NCBI GenBank assembly: GCA_018873225.1
Contig: JAEILZ010000002.1
Location: 2,604,001 to 2,668,000, forward strand
Source: [Phialemoniopsis] sp. UDSM-2020
Taxonomy: Eukaryota; Ascomycota; Sordariomycetes; Thyridiales; Thyridiaceae
Reading direction: 5' to 3'
Length of the DNA stretch: 64,000 bases
Of this stretch, positions 55,578-64,000 are shown piece after piece. Under the pieces are notes generated by a model. The model was not told where the DNA came from. It searched no databases and was given only the letters and a program-made list of their open reading frames with translations. A program made the position numbers and the translations under genes. Position 1 is the stretch's first letter. Each line of letters starts with the position of its first letter.

Positions 55578-58500
55578 ATGGATGAACCAATCGCAGTCAT
55601 CGGCCTCGATGCCAGGTTTCCTGGTGATGGCGACACTGCAGAGAGGTTCTACGAGTTCCTTCTCGCCGGTCGTTCGGCGCACACTGGGATCCCCCCGGAG
55701 CGATACAATGCGGAGGCATTCTACCATCCGGATACCAACAGAAGCGGCAGCGTAAGTTCTCCTTTGCTCTGTCGAGTTGTGGCAGGACCATTGACTAATA
55801 GCCAACAGACCAGGGTACGCAGCGGTCATTTTCTCAAAGGCAGTATATCCGCGTTCGATGCGCCGTTCTTCTCTATCACTCCCGCGGAGGCGAGGAGTAT
55901 GGACCCTCAACAACGAGGTCTTCTCGAGTCTGTGTACAAGGCATTGGAGAATGGTGCGTATCTATACATTTCCTACGAGCCAAGCAGTGTTAGGAGCTAA
56001 CTTTACTCGAAGCTGGCATTTCACTGGATAAAGCCGCGGGCTCACAGACTGGAGTGTATGTCGGTTGCATGTATTCAGACTACGATCGAATGACGGTCAA
56101 AGACGTCGACGTGCCTTCGAAATATGCGGCGCTTGGCACAGTGTACAGTATGCTTAGCAACAGAGTATCATGGTGCTTCGACCTAAGAGGGCCGAGCATG
56201 ACAATCGACACCGCTTGCTCGAGTAGCTTGATCGCGTTACACCAGGCGTGCAACTCGCTGAAATTACGCGAAGCATCTATGGTAAGTTTGGACAGTTTCT
56301 TCTGTGCAATGTGTCTTGAATGGTTCGCTCACGTCATGCATAGGCGATTGTGGGAGGATGCAACCTCATCTTGTCACAAGAGTTTCCCTTGCTACTAGAC
56401 ACAGCTGGCGTTTTGGGTCCTGATGGAATTTCCTACTCTTTCGACCACAGAGGCAACGGGTATTCTCGCGGAGAAGGTTTCGGTACTATTGTGCTCAAGA
56501 GAGTATCAGACGCCATCCGCGACGGCGATGTCATACGCGCGGTCATTCGCAACACGGGCTCTAATCAAGACGGCAAATCGCCAGGCATCACTTCGCCCAC
56601 AAAGGCCGCACAGGCTGAATTGATCCGGCAAACCTACGCCCGAGCAGGACTTGACCCATCAGTCACCCGTTTCTTTGAAGCCCATGGTACGGGAACTGCT
56701 GTAAGTGAAGCCCTCCTATAACCCATATGAGTTCAAACTGACCCAGAAGCAGGTCGGTGACCCGATCGAGGCCGGCGCCATTAGCGAGGTGTTTACTCAA
56801 CATCGATCCGCGGACGAACCACTTTACATTGGGGCTCTGAAAAGTAACATTGGTCATACTGAAGGGGCTGCCGGAGTTGCCGCAGTAATCAAGGGCGTGT
56901 TCACTCTGGAACGCGGAGTGATTCCTGCCAATACCTGGTTCGAGAAGAGAAACCCGCGGATACCAGACTCCTGGAATCTGGAGTTCCCGACTCAGGCTAC
57001 TGAGTGGCCGCAGCCGGGACTGCGACGAATGTCTATCAACTCGTTTGGCGTGGGCGGAACGAATGCTCATGTGAGTATCACCATCCAAATATCTGATACT
57101 AACACCTCGGAAATACTTACTGACCGTGACTTCAAGGTTATTATGGATGATGCTCTTCACTTTTTGAAACAGCATCGTTTGCTCGGCCTACATCGCACCA
57201 TAATGAAAGCCCACCTACCACTTGCTCAAGGCGATGTGTCTCCAACCCTCAGCTCGTCTCGTCACCAACATACTGATTCGGGTATTGTGTCGGACTATGA
57301 GCCATCGACGGACAACGAAGACGCCGCGTCGACCGAAGATGTTGCGAAGATCGAGAAGACGTCTCATAGTCTGAACCTCGCAACCACACAGACTGGAGTA
57401 ACCACTCAGACTCAGGAGGCTATATCTTCGACAAGCACACAACAAATCATGCTCTCAGAGGCTCTTTTCACTCACCCCCGCCTGTTCCTTCTCTCTTCTT
57501 ACGACCAAAACGGTGTCACTCGGCTAGGAGAGCAATATCGTCTCCACTTTGCGCAGAACCCCAGCAAGAAACGCAAGTTGTCAAATGCGCAATTCCTTCG
57601 CGATCTAAGCTACACGCTGTCACATAAAAGAACTCAGCATGGTTGGAGATCGTTTTGTCTTGCCAAGAATTCCACTGAGCTGGAGACATCACTTGGTGAG
57701 AGGCCTGCCGTCAGAACGGTTGCTGAACCTCGACTTGCCTTCATCTTTACTGGCCAGGGAGCGCAATGGGCCACGATGGGAAGGGAGCTCATGGTTTACC
57801 CAGTTTTTCAAGAAAGTCTGTATGCCGCAGACACATACTTGAACAGTCTAGGGTGCTCATGGTCTCTTACATGTAAGGCTTCATTTGCGATCCCAATAAT
57901 CTGTCGCACTTAGAAACCTTTGCGCTAACCTACTCCTTCACAGATGAGCTTTCCAAAGATGCCGAATCGTCCCGAGTCAATGCGGCCGAGTTCTCACAAC
58001 CACTGTGCACTGCCTTGCAGGTTGCGCTCGTCGACCTATTGTCAACGTGGAGCATCAAACCGCATGCTGTCGCCGGACATTCATCGGGTGAGATCGCTGC
58101 AGCGTACGCTGCTGGACAAATCTCTCGTGAGTCAGCTTGGCGAATCTCCTTTTACCGAGGCAAGCTGTCTGCCCAGCTTGCCTCAGATGGTGCACAGGTC
58201 AAGACTGGCATGGCTGCTGTTGGTGCCGACAAGGACAAAACGCTCGAGTACATTCAGAGCATCAACGCCACCATCACTGAGGGGGCTCTGGACATCGCTT
58301 GCGAGAACAGCCCTGACAGCTTCACTGTCAGCGGTGCTATGACTAAGATCGACGCTCTTGTTGATCTCGTCAACAAGGATAGTGCCTTTGCCCGCAAGCT
58401 CAACGTCGAGATGGCTTATCATTCCGTCTATATGAAGCCCATGTCTGAGGACTACCTGCGCTTCATGGGGGATGTCAAGTCTGATGCACCCACGTCATCC

Positions 58501-61500
58501 AAGGACGTCATCTTCGCTTCATCACTCCGTGGAAACATCATTTCACCTTGCGATGTGCAAAGTCCTTCATACTGGGTCGAGAATCTGGTCTCGCCTGTCC
58601 GATTTGACAGTGCTGTCAGCGATCTGTTGTCGCAAAAGCCGTCTGCCAAGATTGGACAGTCGCAGGGGATCACCGACATCTTGGAGATAGGACCTCACAG
58701 TGCTCTCAAGGGCCCTCTTCGCAGCATAGCCGAGAAGATAGCCAATGGCGGCAAGATTCGATATCATTCCCTACTGCTTCGGCGCGCGTCAGCTGTTGAC
58801 ACTGCTCTGGATGCAGCAGGCTCACTATGGTCTCGAGGGTTCAACGTCGACATCTCAGAGGTCAATCAGTACAACATGGCCAGTCCAGATCGTCCCGTCA
58901 TGTTGACGGATCTTCCGGCGTACGCATTCAACCACACCACAGAGTATTGGGCAGAGTCGCGAATCAGCCGAAACTCTCGTCTCCGGTCAATGCCTCGCCA
59001 TGAGCTGCTCGGAGCTCCAGTGCCTGACTGGAACGAGCACAACGCAACCTGGAGAAACTACATCCGATTGTCAGAGAATCCTTGGATCCAAGATCACAAG
59101 GTTGCTGGCGAGTCGTTGTATCCTGCCGCCGGCATGCTCGTCATGGCTATTGAAGCCAGCCGCCAGCTTGCCGATCAAAGCAAAGTCTTGCGTGGTTTCC
59201 GATTCAAGAATGTTTCGTTCCACTTGGCTCTGCGGGTGCCTGAAGACGACATGGGTATTGAGTCCCACTTCTACCTTAGACCGTACCGCGACCTCAACCA
59301 AAATTCCGACACAGAGTGGAAGGAATTCCAGCTGTGGACCTGCGAGAATGACGTCTGGAGGGAACACTGCCACGGCCTGGTACAAACCGAGTATGAAGAT
59401 TTCCCTGAGGATTCATCTGCTGCCTTATTGCTCGAAGAGACACAGCGCAAGATCCAAGATCGTCAGGGACTAAAGGTCTCAGTGGAGAAGGTTTACCGCT
59501 CCTTTGCCCGCGTTGGCCTTGACTTTGGTCCCACCTTCCGGACACTTCAGAGTACAAGGATTGCACCATCAGGCGACATCTTGGCCAAGATCGACAGCAA
59601 TGTTGAGCTTATTAGAAGCAGCATGCCCAAGAATTATCTACAGCCCCATCTGGTTCATCCCAGCACCTTGGACGGTCTTATCCAGGCAAACCTGGCACCG
59701 TTAGTCATGACAGCAAAAGGTGCTTCTCGCGACACCATCGTTCCTGTGTTCGCCCAGGATTTGTGGGTGGCAGCAGCTCCCGAATTGTCCCATAACTCGT
59801 ACACGGTATCCTCGCACTGCGAGAGCCGTGATGATCAAGGGGCAGAAACATCCTTCGCTGCGGTCCAGAGCGACTCAGATCGCCTCATGGCTCACTCTTC
59901 GGGTATCAAGTTCAGAGTCCTCCCGGACAGCTCTGCTGAGGAAGAGGCCCAACCCATAACTCACTCTCTCAACATGGCTTGGAAAGCGGATCCCACCTAC
60001 CTGGACGAGGATGCGGCAGCCACACATTTCTCGGTGCCCCTGAATGACAAGGATCACCCTTCCATCTGGATGCCTGAATGCGACCAGCTTGCATTGCTTT
60101 ATATGCGCCAGTTCCTTGATTCAACCTCCGAGTCCAGCATCGAGAAGATGGAGTGGTTCCACAAGCGATATATCTCCTGGATGAGACACATCGTTTCGAA
60201 GACACCCCTGAGAACAAATGACACTGATATCTCACAACTTGAACAACGTGTCATTGATGCCGGTACCCCAGAGGGAAAACTTACCATTGCTGTTGGTCAG
60301 GCACTGAATGGAATGCTGCTTGGAGATCTGAACCCTCTGGATGTCGTTTTCGAGAACAAGCTCGCCGAGAATGTCTATCGACACGGATCGGGAGCTCAGC
60401 GGTGCTATGCTCAAATGCGTAGCTATATTGACGCTCTGGCACACAAGAATCCCAAGATGCGAGTACTCGAAGTCGGTGCTGGAACTGGTGGAGCAACAGT
60501 ATCAGCTCTTGAGACACTCACCAAGCTTGGTCGACAGTTCGAGCACTACGACTTCACGGACATCTCTCCGTCGTTCTTCGAGTACGCGAAAGAGTCTTTC
60601 AAAGACCACGTCGAGAACATGAGCTTCAGAGTACTCAACATTGAGAATCAACCCACCGAGCAGGGGTTCGAAGCCGGTGGATATGACTTGGTCATCGCCG
60701 CGAATGTACTCCACGCCACGAAAGACATGGACAATACCTTGTCCAATGTCAAGACGCTCCTGAAGCCTGGAGGCAAGCTCATCATCTATGAACTCACCAA
60801 TGTCGACAGTCTTCTTGGCGGCTTCTGCTTTGGAGTGCTATCTGGCTGGTGGCTGTCCGTTGATGCGGACAGGGAGTGGGGTCCATTGATGAATGCTGAA
60901 TCATGGAGGAAGCATCTTCACCACACCGGTTTTTCGGGACTTGACGCCGAGTTCCACGATTTTCCTGACACATCGTATCAGGTCAGCTCGATCATGGTCT
61001 CCTCCGTACCTCTCGAGCCTCGAGGTATTGCACCTCGAGGCGTGACATATGTCGTTGCAGACTCGACGTCAGATCTGCAGCAAAGTGTGGCGGATCAAAT
61101 CTGTTCCACTCTGTCGGAGCAGGGGCCGGCTGAGAAAGCCACTCTCAACGATCTGGTTGAGAAGAACTTGGCACAGGCGACTACTATCATGTTGACAGAG
61201 CTTGATCGGCCCCTCTTGAGGGACCTGTCTCCGGAGACTTTGACCATCACCCAGAAAGTGATCAAGGACTGCAGCCAGGTCTTCTGGGTCACTCAGGGTG
61301 GCGACGATCTTGTCCCGTCTCCTGATGTAGAGCTCGTCACAGGCTTCGCCAGGAGCATCAGAGAAGAACGACCTGACCTGAGTATTGTCACCGTTTCCTT
61401 CGACAAGACTGTTTCAGCAGACATAATCGTCAATAAATGCGTCACGTTGTTGCAAGCTGTGCGAAATGGAGAAAGCGACAACACGTTCCGGGTCATCGGT

Positions 61501-62802
61501 AGCAATGTCTGTGTGCCACGTCTTGTGCAGGCAGACTATATGACCGAGCACATTCTAGCTCAGACAACCCAGTCAAATGCCGAGTCTCTCTGCCAGTTCG
61601 ATTCTAACGCGACTTACGTCATTGCCGGTGGCTTTGGAGGTCTTGGGAAGTCCACTGCACTCTGGATGGCCTCAAAGGGCGCCAAGAACTTGATCCTGCT
61701 ATCTAGGAGCGGACCTCGAGATGAAGCTGCTCGAGAATTGCTCGATGATCTCGAGCGCATGTGCGACAAAGTAGCAGCACCGGCCTGTGACATTACAGAT
61801 CTATCTGCTCTGAAGGCTGCCATCGCTGAGTGCCTGCTGTCTATGCCACCGATTAAGGGTTGCCTCCAGGGATCCATGGTCTTGAGGGTAAGTTTCGACC
61901 GCATATCACTTCGACCTATACCGTCTTAGACATGAGCTAACCGATGATTTAAGGATAACGTTTTCGTGGACATGACCTTTGAAGAGTGGGATACTGGCGT
62001 TCGAGCCAAGGTCCTAGGCTCGGAGAACCTTCACGAGGCTCTTGGTGCGGACCTCGACTTCTTCATCTTGCTATCTTCAACCGTGGCTTTGACCGGTAAT
62101 CCGGGTCAGTCCAACTATGGAGCTGCGAACACATTCCTGGATGCCTTCGCACGAAACCTGGTGTCAAAGGGCGAGCAAGCCGTGGCATTGAACCTGCCCG
62201 TCATCTCAGACATTGGTTTCGTGGCCGAGAAGGCTGCTCTCCTCGACGAGCTCGTCTCGAAAGGATGGTCGCACCTTGAAGAAGACGAAGTGCACGCCGT
62301 TCTCGACTACCACTGCCGACTCCAAGACGGACTCCCTCTCATTCATTCTCAAGTCGTCCCTCGCTTGTGGCTTCCTCAAGACACTGCATTCGAAGGGGCC
62401 GAGATGCCGCCCTGGTCTTTCGACCCGCTCTTTAGTCACATATGGCCACGGACCCTCACGGCTTCTGCGGGCAACAAGGAGGAAGGCCAGAAAGATGTCC
62501 AGCTGTCATCCCTGCTGGCCAGTGTGACATCCGTTGCTGAAGCTGAAAAGATCGTGCTCGATGCCTTGCTGCTGAAGCTCTCACGCGTCCTCAGCGTGGA
62601 ATTGTCTAATCTGGATCCAGCCAAGGCGATGCACGCGTATGGTGTCGACTCTCTGGTTGCTGTAGGCCTGCGAGCTTGGTTCGCCAAAGAAATCCGTGCC
62701 GAACTCTCTGTGTTTGAGATGAATGACAAGCCAAGCATCTACGCCTTGGCTAGCACTGCGGCGGAGAGGAGCAAACTCCTTCCAGTTCTTTCCTCAAAGT
62801 AA
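55578..62802 (+). CDS. Highly reducing type I polyketide synthase without an enoylreductase domain
   Basis: Eight exons: 55578-55751, 55809-55953, 56013-56281, 56344-56700, 56753-57070, 57137-57872, 57944-61887, 61954-62802; 2263 aa. KS is 1-421, with Cys175 in DTACSSS, EAHGTGTA and KSNIGHTEG. AT runs from about 620, with Ser about 713 in GHSSGE. DH has His about 1051 in DHKVAGESLYP and Asp about 1243 in STLDG. C-methyltransferase has VLEVGAGTGGATV at about 1510. KR has IAGGFGGLGKS at about 1893 and Tyr about 2036 in SNYGAANTF. ACP has Ser about 2214 in GVDSL. Roughly 130 residues separate CMeT from KR and there is no ER domain and no release domain. All visible catalytic residues are intact, so it should make a C-methylated, unsaturated polyketide unless an ER acts in trans. 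Confidence 0.95.
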
Positions 62803-63767
62803 TGAGCATGATTTCCAATATTTCCTAGCGTCATGGTTCAGGAGGCGTTTCTTACTTATCTTGTTGTCTCTCTTTTCTGAATGCATGGTTGTGCAGATAC
62901 CAAGCGAGTTTTTCCTTCGGAGTTACTTCCTCAATCACATTACACACAAAGCTCTTAAAGTCTTACAGTACCTCAATACCTCCTATAGCGATAAATAACT
63001 TACGACAATCAATCTGACGTGACCTGCAATGTTTCATGTCGCAATGTATTTCAAGTGCACCCATCCTTTGCGGGCCGTCCAATGAATGGAAGACCAGACC
63101 AGTGAAAGCGCTTGCCGGGCGTTACCCATAACACAGCCGATACAGTCTGGACGAGCTAGTCAGTGCGCCTGACTAGATCAGAGTGCGCGCACTCTACAGT
63201 TTAGATGAGCGTAGAGCGCTGCTATGCATCAGCAGCATGCCTGGCAGTAAGTAGGTGTAAGGTATCTATGCAGTGCTTGTAAAGTCCCTGTCGATCAGGC
63301 GCGAGATCTTATCAGGGTTATGGGCCTCCAAAGGCCTTGCAGATTCATCTCACTACGCACCAAAGATAATACCAGCCAAATGGGACAGCACCACACGTAC
63401 TCTCTCATATCACTCAATGCATCAAGTGCCGTGCATTCCTCCACCTTGTCGCTTGAGTGAACTCTTGGTACCAGGTTGACTCTAGTGGATCTCGTCGGCA
63501 CTCGGCAGTCGCCCGTCGCCTCTACTCCCAGAAATAAGGGGCTGTGACGTACATCCCCATACTCCGCATTGCGCTAATGCACCAGAAACGACTGCAGTGG
63601 AAACGCGGCCCCAATGCTACTCTGGACTGATCTTGGAAGGATGTGCAAGGCAGTACAAAGAGGCTCGGGATGTCTTTGCAACTTGCAAGATTCGTTCCTC
63701 TCTCGACAGCAATACCAGATGCATTGACTTCATTGATTCCATCTCTCCTTCCTTCACTACGTTCACC
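62803..63767. other. Spacer downstream of the PKS
   Basis: 3' flank of the PKS and promoter of the next sugar transporter. It holds three neighbouring inverted repeats at 63156-63236. No gene is supported. Confidence 0.5.
63156..63236. repeat. Three consecutive inverted repeats
   Basis: CTAGTCAG-N5-CTGACTAG (63156-63176), the 16-base perfect palindrome AGAGTGCGCGCACTCT (63180-63195), and GCTGCT-N7-AGCAGC (63218-63236). They lie about 530-610 bp upstream of the transporter ATG. They could be dimer-binding operators or a terminator-like structured 3' region; neither is shown. Confidence 0.5.
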
Positions 63768-64000
63768 ATGGACAAAGGAGACGCCCGAGCCTATTTCCTA
63801 GGCGTACTTGTCTGCCTCGGAGGGTTCATGTTCGGCTACGACACAGGAGTTGTCGGTAAGTGTTATTAACCCAGTGTGAACCAGGCAAACATGCTAAGCC
63901 TTCGCTACTCGAATAGGCGGTGCCATCACTCTTCACTCCTACAAGGAGTCTTTCCGATATCTAGGCTACACGAAAGCTCAAACTATTCAGGTCAGCTCCT
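63768..64000 (+). CDS. MFS sugar transporter (3' partial)
   Basis: Exon 1 is 63768-63855 and exon 2 begins at 63917 and runs past the window edge or to a donor near 63990. Exon 1 encodes MDKGDARAYFLGVLVCLGGF then MFGYDTGVV; after the 61-nt intron (G|GC) it continues GGAITLHSYKESFRYLGYT. F-x-F/M-G-Y-D-T/I-G is the helix-1 signature of fungal sugar porters. It follows the PKS in the same orientation, 965 bp downstream. Sugar porters are common near clusters by chance, so I do not assign it to the polyketide pathway. Confidence 0.88.

Overview
The window is nuclear DNA of a filamentous ascomycete, probably a sordariomycete (that rank is my inference). Genes lie on both strands with wide spacers. 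Nearly all are split by 49-92 nt introns with GTRAGT-like donors, CTRAC-like branch sites and CAG/TAG/AAG acceptors. The gene families are typical of Pezizomycotina: Zn2Cys6 activators, a HET-domain protein, a highly reducing polyketide synthase, LaeA-like and other small-molecule methyltransferases, and MFS sugar transporters. There is no sign of operons, bacterial signals or CRISPR. I assembled exon joins by hand and each was checked for phase; all finished models are exact multiples of three.

Layout. 1-7.6 kb: the 3' end of an amino-acid permease, an aldehyde dehydrogenase, an FTA2-like kinase-fold protein and an unrecognised gene. 9.6-17.1 kb: an FAD monooxygenase, a methyltransferase, a GFA/CENP-V zinc protein, a small anchored protein and a zinc alcohol dehydrogenase. 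17.8-24.6 kb: a small secreted cysteine-rich protein, gamma-glutamyltranspeptidase, an acidic nuclear-type protein, a small intron-split GGAGN protein and a GliT-like thiol oxidoreductase. 26-31 kb: a secreted PEBP-like protein, a HET protein and a UDP-glycosyltransferase. 32-41 kb: a Zn2Cys6 activator, an MFS sugar transporter and a divergently transcribed 770-aa FAD oxidoreductase, which look like a carbon-source utilisation locus. 41-49 kb: a flavodoxin/ferredoxin-reductase-like protein, a second Zn2Cys6 activator, a DUF3445 haem-demethylase-like protein, an EutQ-type cupin and a third Zn2Cys6 activator. 50.5-64 kb: a polyketide locus with two methyltransferases, an eight-exon reducing PKS lacking an enoylreductase domain, and the start of another sugar transporter.

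The strongest candidate for an undescribed system is the 50.5-62.8 kb polyketide locus. The PKS (KS-AT-DH-CMeT-KR-ACP, 2263 aa) shares a 1.5 kb divergent promoter with a nine-exon LaeA-like methyltransferase. That methyltransferase needs a 7-nt microexon and a GC-AG intron to read through. A second methyltransferase lies beyond it. A second candidate is the 41-49 kb group, where a DUF3445 haem protein sits near a plausible reductase partner, a cupin and two pathway-type regulators.
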